DNA from: JAVBMJ01 sp031552535
Lineage (GTDB): Bacteria; Bacteroidota; Bacteroidia; Bacteroidales; Rikenellaceae
Assembly (NCBI GenBank): GCA_031552535.1
Contig: JAVBMJ010000024.1
Location: 12,286 to 76,285, forward strand
Length of the DNA: 64,000 bases
Reading direction: 5' to 3'
Shown: one piece after another, positions 50,569 to 58,832 of the stretch
Numbering within the stretch: position 1 is the stretch's first letter
How the letters are laid out: each line of letters opens with the position of its first letter
Notes under the pieces: model-generated
Seen by the model: only the letters and a program-made list of their open reading frames with translations
Told to the model about the DNA's origin: nothing
Databases searched by the model: none
Translations under genes and position numbers: made by a program

Positions 50569-51282
50569 ATGAACGGCATTATATCGCGCATCAGGCGGGC
50601 CCTGCAGGAAGCCGCCGACAAAAAAACAATAGAAACCTCGCATCGCTTCTTCAGGGAAGACGAATGCGCAAAGGTGTGGGGAGTGAAAATGCCAGAGGTA
50701 AACAAGATCGCCCGGTCGTTTTTCGCAGACATCCGGCAGTTGCCCAAAGCGGAGATCTTCGGCCTGTGCGAGGAGTTGTGGAAGTCGGGTTACCTCGAAG
50801 AGACGATAGTGGCGTGCAACTGGTCGTATGCCGTACGAGAACAGTATACGCCTGAAGATATGCCTGTTTTCGAGCGCTGGATAGATTTATACGTGGATAA
50901 TTGGGCTTCGTGCGACACGCTGTGCAACCATACCGTAGGGGAACTCGTCGAACGCTACCCGCAGTCGGCGGAACGGCTCGGGAAGTGGGCCGTATCCCCG
51001 AACCGCTGGATGCGCCGTGCAGCGGCTGTCTCACTCATTATACCCGCACGCAAAGGCCTGTTCCTCGACCAGATACTGCACATAGCCGGAACCGTGCTTA
51101 CCGACAGCGACCACATGGTGCAAAAAGGTTACGGATGGATGCTCAAAGCAGCCAGCGAAGCACGCCGGCAGGAAATATTCGACTTCGTGATCCAAAACAA
51201 AACCGTCATGCCACGCACAGCACTGCGTTACGCCATAGAAAAAATGCCCCTCAAAATGCGCACCGAAGCCATGAAAAGATAA
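50569..51282 (+). CDS. DNA alkylation repair protein (AlkD-like HEAT repeats)
   Basis: 237 residues of helical repeats typical of the AlkD-type DNA glycosylase family, which removes bulky or positively charged alkylated bases without base flipping. Conserved features are VWGVKMPEVNKIARSFF (about 36-52), WIDLYVDNWASCDTLCNH (about 104-121) with the catalytic Asp/Trp region, and WAVSPNRWMRRAAAVSLI (about 144-161). No signal peptide or TM, cytoplasmic. Its stop codon is immediately followed by the 415-bp repeat (51283-51701). Confidence 0.9.
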   Translation: MNGIISRIRRALQEAADKKTIETSHRFFREDECAKVWGVKMPEVNKIARSFFADIRQLPKAEIFGLCEELWKSGYLEETIVACNWSYAVREQYTPEDMPVFERWIDLYVDNWASCDTLCNHTVGELVERYPQSAERLGKWAVSPNRWMRRAAAVSLIIPARKGLFLDQILHIAGTVLTDSDHMVQKGYGWMLKAASEARRQEIFDFVIQNKTVMPRTALRYAIEKMPLKMRTEAMKR

Positions 51283-51701
51283 GATCGTTTTCTCTGTGCA
51301 GCCTCAAACTGCCGCTTGTTACCTCCTTTCGCTATTTCCGCCCCAGCCACTACATGGCTGACTGCGGGCTCCGGTCGGTGAGCTCACCAGCCTAACGGCC
51401 GGTTCGGTTGTAAAAAGCGGCACCAAAAATTTTTGATCCTGACCTTACTCTGATTTTACAGATGTTAGGATATAGGCGGTAAGCCCCTAAATAATAGCAT
51501 TGTCTTAGGGGGCTTACCGCCTATATCCTATACATCTATAATGTCGCAGCAAAGTAATGATTGAAGTTTTTTGGGCGACTTTTTTTGGCTTTGCCTTCCT
51601 CCTCCTCTCTCGGCAGAGGCCGAACAAGTTCGCCTCTGCCCTCGTTCGAGCGTCGGTTCAAAAAAGTCGCGGTCTGATACTGTATAAAGAAAACGATCAA
51701 T
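51283..51701. repeat. 415-bp structured repeat, copy 1
   Basis: About 97% identical to 59652-60070. Ends read GATCGTTTTCTCTGTGCAG and, reversed, GATCGTTTTCTTTATACAG (15 of 19 identical), so they are terminal inverted repeats. Inside are a long hairpin with stem AGGATATAGGCGGTAAGCCCC (51466-51532), a palindrome GGTGAGCTCACC and a nested hairpin at about 51574-51672. It begins at the stop of the AlkD-like gene and ends at the stop of the convergent creD-like gene. No ORF of note. Confidence 0.85.
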
Positions 51702-53109
51702 TATCGTTGCCGTACCACTCTATTTTGCGCGAGAGGTACATTATTATTGCAAGAAGTGCAAATAGTCCTATGCTTCCGAACAGCAGGGCTCGGTCCTGGA
51801 GTTGTACGAGTGTGAATATGAACGTATAGAGGAGTCCGAGTACGAGTGCGAATATCCAGCCTGTTTTCCGGCTACGGAATGCCGTTGCAGTGTAAATCCC
51901 GATCATCGCTATTGTCGCCAATGAGGCTATCGCGTAGGCTGCATTGAATGGCATGTACTCGCTTAGCGACAGTAGCAGGGTGTAATATATGCTCAGCGCC
52001 AATCCCACGAGGGCGTACTGCATGAGGTGTACCCGGCGTTTCTGCAATATCTCTACGAAGAAATAGAGGGCCATCGTCAGGGCGATGAACAGTATGGCGT
52101 ATTTCACCGAACGCTCTGTCTTGGCGTATGAGTCGGTGGATTCCAGGAGGTTGACCCCGTATTGCGACGTTTCGACGCTGTACATCCTGTCGACCCACAC
52201 CTGGGGATAGCTCCGGTTGAGGTTGACCACTTCCCACCGGGCCCGGAATCCGCCGGCGTTTATCTCTGCCGGATTGTTGGGCAGGAAGCCGCCTATGAAC
52301 GACGGGTTGCTCCAGGGGGAGGATATCTCCGTGCGGTTATTCTTTCCCAATGGTGTGAACTTTAGGTCTTCCGATCCTTTGAGGTCGAGCGCGAACGAAA
52401 AATGGTGCCCCCGCTTGAGGTCCGCGGCACTGTATGCGACAGGTGTATATAAGCCTTCTTCGTCGAGGCTTATTCCGGCGCTTTCGGTAGTCATTTCGTA
52501 GGATGCGCCGTCCCACTCAACGGTCAACTGTTTTTCTATCCCACGGAAATCGGTGAGGGTGAAGAACATCTGTGTTTCATTGAAAATGAGGTCTTTCTCC
52601 GTGACATCGAGACGCGAGAGGTCGGCCGGGGCGAACGACCCCTCGAACCGCAATCCGGCCTGGTAGACCGTCACATCGAATATGCTCCGGTGGCGTGTGT
52701 GCGGATCCACTGTGCCCGTTATTGCGAGACTGTCGGGGAGCAGCACCAGGGTGCATCGCTCCACGGCTGTGACCTGTTTGCCGTCTATCTCTTTGACCAC
52801 CTCCTTGTCGTAAGGTATCATCAGCACCGGCCCGAACAGCGACTGCGAAGAGGCCCATTTGTTGCTCACCTCGGCCACCACTTCGCGCTTGCGGTCGTAA
52901 CGCTCTTCGACAAGGTTGGCGATGAAGGCCACCGGAATCATCAGGAAGAGTGTCAACGACAGCACTATAAGCCCTTTAATGGTGATGGCGCTGCTTGTCC
53001 GGTCTTTCGCCGGGATCTGCGGCCGTTGTTGCGGTGGGGATTGAGGCTGTTTAGCCTGGTTGGTATTGGTTTCGAATTTGGGAGGGGCTGGCTGGCTGGC
53101 AGTTTCCAT
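51697..53109 (-). CDS. creD: CreD-family inner-membrane protein
   Basis: 470 residues. One N-terminal transmembrane helix (about 45-66, IKGLIVLSLTLFLMIPVAFIANLVEERYDRK, in parts), a large periplasmic domain and several C-terminal helices (about 330-450) match the CreD/inner-membrane integrity family. The PVLMIPYDKE and SPWSNPSFIGGFLPN segments are family-typical. In E. coli CreD responds to CreBC and affects colicin tolerance and envelope integrity. No CreBC-like two-component genes are near, so regulation is unknown here. Confidence 0.9.
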   Translation of the reverse strand: METASQPAPPKFETNTNQAKQPQSPPQQRPQIPAKDRTSSAITIKGLIVLSLTLFLMIPVAFIANLVEERYDRKREVVAEVSNKWASSQSLFGPVLMIPYDKEVVKEIDGKQVTAVERCTLVLLPDSLAITGTVDPHTRHRSIFDVTVYQAGLRFEGSFAPADLSRLDVTEKDLIFNETQMFFTLTDFRGIEKQLTVEWDGASYEMTTESAGISLDEEGLYTPVAYSAADLKRGHHFSFALDLKGSEDLKFTPLGKNNRTEISSPWSNPSFIGGFLPNNPAEINAGGFRARWEVVNLNRSYPQVWVDRMYSVETSQYGVNLLESTDSYAKTERSVKYAILFIALTMALYFFVEILQKRRVHLMQYALVGLALSIYYTLLLSLSEYMPFNAAYAIASLATIAMIGIYTATAFRSRKTGWIFALVLGLLYTFIFTLVQLQDRALLFGSIGLFALLAIIMYLSRKIEWYGNDN

Positions 53110-53193
53110 AATATGAGCGGTTAAAGGGTTGGGAGCTGTTCTGCACTATCGTGAAAGTGCAAAGTTGCAAAAATATTTTGTTGTGGCAATGGG

Positions 53194-54171
53194 TTACTGC
53201 ACGAGCAGGTTGCAACCCCTGATCGCGCTGTGGTCTATGCGACCCTCTATTGTGAACGTACCGTCGGCATTTACCGTCCCCAGATCCTGTGTCTGCAGAA
53301 ACGCGCACGACGACAGGTTCCCCAGGTCGATGATATTCACACCTCCGGTCTGTCCCGCGTGAAGCACAGAGAACGGGTCATTGACCTCGCGCGTGACGAC
53401 GCGAACCCATGGCGGTGCGGTAAACAGTCCACTTCCACGGGAGTAGCACTGCGAGGTGAGTTCGGCCATGCCGTACTCGGAATGTATGACCTGCACGCCG
53501 AAGGCACGGCACAGCATGTCGTGGAATTCCCCGCGCGGAAGTTCATCGCGGTGGCCTTTCATCCCGCCGGTCTCCATCACGATGGTGTCTGTGGGCAATC
53601 TCCTGCCGGCGGTTTCGGCCATATCCCAAAGGGCATAACTGACCCCGAGCAATATTTTGGGGCGCGGGTCGGCATCCAGCGCGTCGAGCAGTTCGCCGTA
53701 GCGGTCGAGGAAGAATCCCCCTCTGCCGCCAAGCTCGGTAAGCCGCCGCATCATGCAGATCAGCGACGACCCTTCGCGCTGCAGGTAGCCTGGCAACAGC
53801 GAGTAGAAAGAGTATCCGGCCGGATCGCCATACGCACGGGTGAATGCCGCGACGAAGGTCTTTTCGTAATCCCCCGGATGCTCCATGTAGTGGCGCGAGG
53901 GTTCGCCGCCCGAGGTGGTGCTGCTCGTGAAAACCACTCCGGCCTCGCCCCGGCCGCAGTAGACGCGGTGGCTCTTGAAGAGCTCTATGGGCAGGAACGG
54001 AATGTCATCCACCATCTCCACTCCGGCCGGATCGACCCCCACGAGGCGCAGATAGTCGCGATAGGGTCCGCAAGCCAGGCTCTGGTAACGGAACAGGTCG
54101 AGCGCCGCGGCATCAAACGCCCCGGAAGAGCCGACAGACAATATGTGATCTATGACAGGGGGTTGTGTCAC
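53194..54171 (-). CDS. LuxE/acyl-protein synthetase-like protein
   Basis: 325 residues resembling LuxE-type acyl-protein synthetases, ANL-like enzymes that activate a fatty acid and transfer it to a protein. FTSSTTSGGEPSRHYME holds the P-loop-like Ser/Thr/Gly core (about 81-97), and HSEYGMAELTSQCYS (about 233-247) the AMP-binding consensus. Start codon is GTG at 54171, overlapping the GT9 stop (GTGA), so translation is coupled. It is the last gene of a DUF4254-GT9-LuxE operon. A role in activating acyl groups or similar acids for envelope glycan modification is likely but unproven. Confidence 0.8.
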   Translation of the reverse strand: MTQPPVIDHILSVGSSGAFDAAALDLFRYQSLACGPYRDYLRLVGVDPAGVEMVDDIPFLPIELFKSHRVYCGRGEAGVVFTSSTTSGGEPSRHYMEHPGDYEKTFVAAFTRAYGDPAGYSFYSLLPGYLQREGSSLICMMRRLTELGGRGGFFLDRYGELLDALDADPRPKILLGVSYALWDMAETAGRRLPTDTIVMETGGMKGHRDELPRGEFHDMLCRAFGVQVIHSEYGMAELTSQCYSRGSGLFTAPPWVRVVTREVNDPFSVLHAGQTGGVNIIDLGNLSSCAFLQTQDLGTVNADGTFTIEGRIDHSAIRGCNLLVQ

Positions 54172-55220
54172 ACCTGATTTTCCTTATTTATAACGCGCCC
54201 GACCCTCTCTGCGATGGATTCCGGGGTGATTCCCGTCAGGCACCGGTAATCTTTATACAGGCACGGTTTGTTGCCGTACACCGAGCACGGACGGCAGTCG
54301 AGGTCGAGTCCTATGGCATTTGCCGGATCCTGCCCAAAGCCGAGGAACCCGGCGTAGGGATGTGTCGCACCCCATACCGACACGACCGGCGTGCCGACCA
54401 GCGATGCTATGTGCATCGTGGCCGAATCCATCGTTACCATGCAGTCGATGTTCGAAATAAGGTCCATCTCCTCCTCCAGCGACAGTTTGCCGATGACCGA
54501 CACAACCCGCTCGTAACGCTCCTGCATACAACTGGCGAAGTCATGCTCATGGCTGCCGCCGCCAAATATGAATACCTGTTCGTAACTCTCCGACAGCAGT
54601 TCTATCAACTCCGCCGCCTGGGCAATGGGGTATATCTTTCCCTTGTGTTTTGCAAACGGCGCAAACCCGACCCACAGGCCGCTCTTCCCGCCTGTGGTGC
54701 GGACAATAGCCTCGGGTAACGGCTGCCGTTGCCTTGTTATTTCCGGGGGCAGCATAAAAACATATCCCAGATGCGCCATCACTGTGCGGTAACGCTCCAC
54801 GGTGCTCTTCAGCGGTTCCCTGATCTTGCGGAATTTGCGCGTCATAGCCATCTTGTCGAGCCGTCCCTTGTCGATTACCGACACCTTCAACCCCGCCAGG
54901 CGCAATCCGGCACGCACGATTTTGGTCCGCAGCACGTCGTGCATGTCGGCCACGCTTTCGACACCCGTGCCGAGTATATCTTTCACGAGGCGTATCAGCC
55001 CCCGGAATCCCTTGTGGCGCCCGTCGGGGTCGAAATCAATGAAGTCGAGATCGGCGATACCCCTGAAAAACGGCCGGAACCCCCGCCGCGTCAGCACCGA
55101 TATCCGCACACCGGGATAACTCTCCCTGAAAGCCCTAAGCACCGGCACAACCATAGCCACATCTCCCATCGCCGAAAGACGCATGACCAATATATGTCGC
55201 GACAGCCTATCTTTTGCCAT
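54168..55220 (-). CDS. Glycosyltransferase family 9 (heptosyltransferase-like)
   Basis: 350 residues. GT9 fold: N-terminal LVMRLSAMGDVAMVVPVLRAFRESYP (about 11-36), FGGGSHEHDF and DSATMHIASLVGTPVVSVWGATHPYAGF (about 260-287, the ADP-heptose binding region). It transfers heptose or another sugar to lipid A-core. Located between a DUF4254 protein (14-bp overlap) and the LuxE-like gene (GTGA overlap). In Bacteroidota DUF4254 commonly accompanies GT9 enzymes, which supports a common LPS-core or lipooligosaccharide role. Confidence 0.92.
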   Translation of the reverse strand: MAKDRLSRHILVMRLSAMGDVAMVVPVLRAFRESYPGVRISVLTRRGFRPFFRGIADLDFIDFDPDGRHKGFRGLIRLVKDILGTGVESVADMHDVLRTKIVRAGLRLAGLKVSVIDKGRLDKMAMTRKFRKIREPLKSTVERYRTVMAHLGYVFMLPPEITRQRQPLPEAIVRTTGGKSGLWVGFAPFAKHKGKIYPIAQAAELIELLSESYEQVFIFGGGSHEHDFASCMQERYERVVSVIGKLSLEEEMDLISNIDCMVTMDSATMHIASLVGTPVVSVWGATHPYAGFLGFGQDPANAIGLDLDCRPCSVYGNKPCLYKDYRCLTGITPESIAERVGRVINKENQV

Positions 55221-55809
55221 ACAACACCGGATTGAGGTTCGGGTCGTTGTACATCTTCATCTGTTTGTAGACCTTCATGTATTTGCGCCCGGCAGCTATG
55301 TCGTCGAGCAACTCTTCGATGGCAGTCGACAGGTCTGTGCGTTGCGTGAGCAACACGTCCAGTTTGCGCGAACACGCCTCGCGGTGCTCCCCGCCGACAT
55401 CGGTGCGCAACGTCTCGACCCGCATGTGGTATATCTTAAGCGCCAGTATCGACAACCGGTCGATGGCCCAGGCAGGGGTTTCGGTGTTGATCCTCGCACC
55501 GGCCTGCGGCGCGACATCCTTATACTGGTCAAGGAAATAGCTGTCTATATACTCCACCATGTCTGTACGCTCCTGGTTCGACGAGTCGATGCGCCGCTTC
55601 AGGGCGAGAGCCTCCACCGGGTCGATCTGCGGATTGCGGATTATATCTTCGAGGTGCCACTGCACGGTATCAATCCAGTTTTTGCGGTAAAGCAGGTGGG
55701 CTATGCCTTCCGCCGGGAAAGGATTTTCCATCGAATGGTCGACATTGTCGTGGCGGTGGTACTCCTCTATAACGCTGTCGAATATTTCATTTGCTTTTTC
55801 GGTGAACAT
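55207..55809 (-). CDS. DUF4254 domain protein
   Basis: 200 residues, entirely helical and cytoplasmic, with the conserved opening FDSVIEEYHRHDNVDHSMENPF and the LAIDRLSILALKIYHM-type helix in the middle (AWAIDRLSILALKIYHMR). It starts the DUF4254-GT9-LuxE operon. Proteins of this family occur next to heptosyltransferases across Bacteroidota, and a role in core assembly is suspected, but the reaction is not known. The GT9 start lies within its 3' end. Confidence 0.85.
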   Translation of the reverse strand: MFTEKANEIFDSVIEEYHRHDNVDHSMENPFPAEGIAHLLYRKNWIDTVQWHLEDIIRNPQIDPVEALALKRRIDSSNQERTDMVEYIDSYFLDQYKDVAPQAGARINTETPAWAIDRLSILALKIYHMRVETLRTDVGGEHREACSRKLDVLLTQRTDLSTAIEELLDDIAAGRKYMKVYKQMKMYNDPNLNPVLYGKR

Positions 55810-55898
55810 GATCGTCTGGTTTGATGGTTGGCGTTACAGTCGGGATAGTCATAACAAGCGCAAAGCTATAATTTTTTGCCGGGATTGCAAATATTTTC

Positions 55899-55906
55899 TA
55901 CCTTTG
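55899..55906 (+). promoter_or_regulatory. Promoter of the glucosaminidase-LysM gene
   Basis: TACCTTTG (-7) with TTTG at 55875-55878 and a 20-bp spacer matches the full consensus. The leader is about 30 nt. Confidence 0.7.
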
Positions 55907-55939
55907 TATTGATACGATGATCCGAAAAAGGTTAGACAT

Positions 55940-56908
55940 ATGAAAACTATCAGGGGTATTTTGACATTGGTAGCGGTTTGTGCCCTCTGCGGTGCTGTTG
56001 CGCAGGATAAGATGACCCGCGAGGAGTATATAGACAAATATAAGGCCATAGCGTTGGAATTGCAGGAAATTTACGGCATTCCGGCCAGCATCAAGCTCGC
56101 GCAGGGCATTCTGGAGTCGGACTGCGGCAACAGCCCGTTGGCCCTGCGCAGCAACAACCATTTCGGGCTCAAATGTAAAAAAAGCTGGACGGGTCCCACG
56201 GTCTCGCATGACGACGACCTGCCGGGGGAGTGCTTCCGCAAATACGAGTGCGTCGAGGATTCCTACCGCGACCAGAGCGCCTATGTCGACTCGCAGCCCC
56301 GCTACCAGAGCCTTTTCGAACTCGATCCCCAGGACTATAAAGGTTGGGCGTACGGGCTTAAGCAGGCCGGTTACGCCACCAATCCGAAATATCCAGAACA
56401 ACTGATAAAAATCATCGAGGATAACCGTCTGTATCTTCTCGATCGCGGTGAGGAGTTGACGGCCGCCGTGGTGCGTCCGCTGCCCGAACCCGTGGCCCCG
56501 CAAATGGAAGTGCTTCCCGCCGGGAGAGTCGACATCGACAATTATATCGTTGCTGCGCAGAGCTTCCACGGTTACGCCATGTACAGCAATAACGGAAGCC
56601 GCTTCGTTGTGGCCCGTGAGGGCGACACGTTCGGGAACGTTTCGAAGGAGTTCGGCATATCGGAGAGGCGTCTGCTTAAAATCAACGACCTTCCGGCGGG
56701 AGCGAAACTGTCGCCCGGCGAGATGGTCTACCTGAAGCCCAAGGCCCGCCGCGCGTCGAACGGCAAGGTGCTGCATACCGTCCGCGAGGGCGACACGATG
56801 CACTCCATTTCCCAACAGTACGGCATACGCCTGAGCCGTCTGGCGGCAATCAACAAGCGCCAGAGCAACGCCAGTCTCAGGGAAGGACAACAGATCAGGC
56901 TGATGTAG
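55940..56908 (+). CDS. Secreted glucosaminidase (GH73-like) with two LysM domains
   Basis: 322 residues. Signal peptide 1-21 ends AVAQ. The GH73-like domain (about 25-170) shows IPASIKLAQGILESDCGNSPLALRSNNHFGLKC with the catalytic Glu in LES and the NNHFGLK motif. Two LysM repeats follow (about 218-265 and 275-322, REGDTFGNVSKEFGISERRLLKIN and REGDTMHSISQQYGIRLSRLAAIN). It cleaves N-acetylglucosaminyl bonds in peptidoglycan, and the LysM repeats anchor it to the wall. Divergent from the DUF4254 operon. A T-rich terminator (57014-57050) follows. Confidence 0.94.
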   Translation: MKTIRGILTLVAVCALCGAVAQDKMTREEYIDKYKAIALELQEIYGIPASIKLAQGILESDCGNSPLALRSNNHFGLKCKKSWTGPTVSHDDDLPGECFRKYECVEDSYRDQSAYVDSQPRYQSLFELDPQDYKGWAYGLKQAGYATNPKYPEQLIKIIEDNRLYLLDRGEELTAAVVRPLPEPVAPQMEVLPAGRVDIDNYIVAAQSFHGYAMYSNNGSRFVVAREGDTFGNVSKEFGISERRLLKINDLPAGAKLSPGEMVYLKPKARRASNGKVLHTVREGDTMHSISQQYGIRLSRLAAINKRQSNASLREGQQIRLM

Positions 56909-57013
56909 GGTTGCTCTTGTGTCAAGGGGATGTGGCGTCCTGTTACTGTCCGGGTCATTGCGCCTTGCCGATGCCAGTATATGGGCCATGGCATTTATGT
57001 GAAAAATAGTCTG

Positions 57014-57050
57014 CCGCCTTCACATTCGACGTGGGGGCGGTTTTATTTGT
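57014..57050 (+). terminator. Rho-independent terminator after the glucosaminidase gene
   Basis: Stem CCGCC..CAC paired with GTG..GGCGG over an ATTCGAC loop (57014-57040), followed by TTTTATTTGTTTT. Confidence 0.75.
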
Positions 57051-57162
57051 TTTAATCCCGGCTTTGCATTTTATTTTCGTTTTATCATTGTGTTGACGCA
57101 CTATTTGGTAAATAAATGTATCTTAGCATGGGTGCGGAATATATACCGTAATATAAAAAACT

Positions 57163-57393
57163 ACCCGTTGTGCATTTAGAATGCGACGAGGTTTATCTTG
57201 CAAGCGTTTGGTACAAAGATAAATGCTTGCATTGTGGTTTCGGATCGCAGCCAGCGGAGAATGAATATCGTAGCCAGAGCGAGATATTCGGCCCTCCGCG
57301 CCGGGTGGCTGCGGGCCGACAGCTTTGCAAGGCAAAGCTGGTTTTCATACGAATGAGACTTTAATGCCTCGTTTTTCTAAATGCACAACGGGT
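57163..57393. mobile_element. MITE-like element with TACCCGTTGTGCATTTAGAA inverted repeats
   Basis: 231 bp. The ends match as inverted repeats: TACCCGTTGTGCATTTAGAA-TGCGACGAGG on the left and its complement with one small gap on the right. No transposase is encoded inside, so it needs one in trans. Flanking sequences share AAAC but a target duplication is not certain. Confidence 0.75.
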
Positions 57394-57422
57394 AAGAAAC
57401 TGTTTAAAATATTATTAATTTC

Positions 57423-57584
57423 AGAGTCTGTCTATTTTTCCTATGGGAAATAGTTGCGAATTATTTTCGGGGCTATTTTAGGCGAAAATCGAGGAGCATA
57501 GTGGTATTATGTGACGGGATTTTCGTCGAAAAGAGACCAAAAAGAAACGATAAATACTTTCTATAGGAAATTTAGACAGACTCT
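57423..57584. repeat. MITE-like element, copy B
   Basis: 162 bp bounded by AGAGTCTGTCTATTTTTCC and, at the other end, its complement, GGAAATTTAGACAGACTCT. The interior shares several blocks with copy A at 50364-50530, among them AAATCGAGGAGCATAGTGGT. The terminal sequence is the same as that of the short palindromes elsewhere in the window, which look like deletion derivatives. Confidence 0.75.
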
Positions 57585-57585
57585 C

Positions 57586-57844
57586 ATGATAAAGAGAACT
57601 CCCGTTGCCGCCTTCTCTGCTGTTTTTACAACAGCGGTCGTATTTTCGGGTTGCACCGGATTCGTAGACGATGACCCCCCATCCGTGCGATGAGAGATTA
57701 TCGGTGTGGTCGTCGTCTCAGGGCGGGATTGTCCCCAACCCCTATTCTCTGGAGATCATGCAGTGAGCCCTGGATTCACTCTCCGGTGACGGGACGCGAT
57801 TGATCTCAGTCCACGGGCCCGCCGCCCCGGCCGACGCATCGTAA
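57586..57844 (+). pseudogene. Degraded lipoprotein gene
   Basis: Starts MIKRTPVAAFSAVFTTAVVFSGC, a lipoprotein signal with lipobox, and ends after DDDPPSVR. Removing one base in the C6 run near 57673 continues the frame as HPCDERLSVWSSSQGGIVPNPYSLEIMQ, then a TGA and further readable codons ALDSLSGDGTRLISV up to a stop at 57842. The NPYSLEIMQ.ALDSL pattern resembles the N-terminal region of Bacteroidota lipoproteins. So one frameshift and one nonsense change separate the pieces, unless the C run is a phase-variable tract. Confidence 0.6.
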
Positions 57845-57899
57845 CGCCCCCCGTGGAGCGGGTGTGAAAAATATATTGCAATGATATAATTATTTTTAG

Positions 57900-57907
57900 T
57901 ACCTTTG
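57900..57907 (+). promoter_or_regulatory. Promoter of the conserved unknown gene at 57966
   Basis: TACCTTTG with TTG at 57876-57878, 21-bp spacer. Leader of about 55 nt before ATG 57966. Confidence 0.6.
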
Positions 57908-57965
57908 GAGCCGCCGTGTCATGTACATCCGGTGTGCGGCGGGGATAAACCAAAAAAATCGAATT

Positions 57966-58655
57966 ATGGACGGCGACCCGGCGTTAAGGGACAAGATTAC
58001 CAGGAACCTGATCCTGAAAGCCAACCTGCAACAGCAGGTATACGACAACACATTTGCTGTTTTCAACGAACTCAAGGAGATACTCCACGAGATGTCGGCC
58101 GAAATGAGCGAACAACTCGAAGAACATCTCGACAAACGCGTACGCATCGAATACCGCGACCGCGGAAAATACGAAGCGCAAATACAGACCGGCGGCGAGG
58201 TGCTGATATTTGTCATGCACACCAATGTTTTCCGCTTCGACCGCGACCATGTGATCTGGACAAATCCGTATGTGTCGGGCGAGCCGCTGAATGTTTATTG
58301 CGGCATGATAAACGTCTACAATTTTCTGGCCGATTCGTTTAAATTCAGCCGCAATTCCGATGAAGGATACATGACCGGGCGGATTTTTGTGAACCGCAAT
58401 CTCGATTACTTCGTCGAGGGCAAAGGCGAGCATGGCCCGCGGCACTTCAATTTCGGTCAAAGACGCATAGATAAAGCGGCTATCATCGAGTTGGTGGAGT
58501 CGGCAATAGACCATGCCCTGGATTTCGACCTGCTGGTACCACCATACGACGCTGTCAAAACCGTGAACGTGGAACAGCTGAACACCAAGTTCGAGAACTC
58601 CAAGATACAGACGGGCAAACGGTTGGGGTATTGCTTCAATACCGACGACGTGTAG
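57966..58655 (+). CDS. Conserved unknown cytoplasmic protein
   Basis: 229 residues. No signal peptide or TM. The N-terminal part is helical (LILKANLQQQVYDNTFAVFNELKEILHEMSAEMSEQLEE in parts) followed by a beta-rich region with DKRVRIEYRDRGKYEAQIQTGGEVLIFVMHTN and VFRFDRDHVIWTNPY, then a C-terminal helix and FENSKIQTGKRLGYCF. I recognise it as a Bacteroidota conserved hypothetical but not its function. ATG 57966 was preferred over an in-frame Met at 57921, which is only 14 bases from the promoter box. Confidence 0.78.
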   Translation: MDGDPALRDKITRNLILKANLQQQVYDNTFAVFNELKEILHEMSAEMSEQLEEHLDKRVRIEYRDRGKYEAQIQTGGEVLIFVMHTNVFRFDRDHVIWTNPYVSGEPLNVYCGMINVYNFLADSFKFSRNSDEGYMTGRIFVNRNLDYFVEGKGEHGPRHFNFGQRRIDKAAIIELVESAIDHALDFDLLVPPYDAVKTVNVEQLNTKFENSKIQTGKRLGYCFNTDDV

Positions 58656-58832
58656 AGCCGGGCGGTGAACCGGGATTGATTACGGTATATTCCGCGCTTT
58701 CCCGCGGTGTGATTTGTTAAACAGGGGCCTCTATTCGCCTCATCCCACCGCGAGAAATCACCGGCAAAACGATATAAAATAATCTCGTTAACAAATCCAA
58801 ACGGCTTCTAACCTGAATCTAAAATAATATTT

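Larger units (their letters stand above)
56909..57965. other. 1-kb intergenic region with nested mobile elements and a pseudogene
   Basis: This gap carries a terminator (57014-57050), a MITE with 20-bp terminal inverted repeats (57163-57393), a second MITE-like copy (57423-57584), a broken lipoprotein gene (57586-57844) and the promoter at 57900-57907. No intact gene is supported. Confidence 0.7.

Noticed and set aside
57170..57364. Small frame inside the 231-bp MITE
   Set aside because: No homology to a transposase or other protein, and it lies within the terminal-repeat structure.
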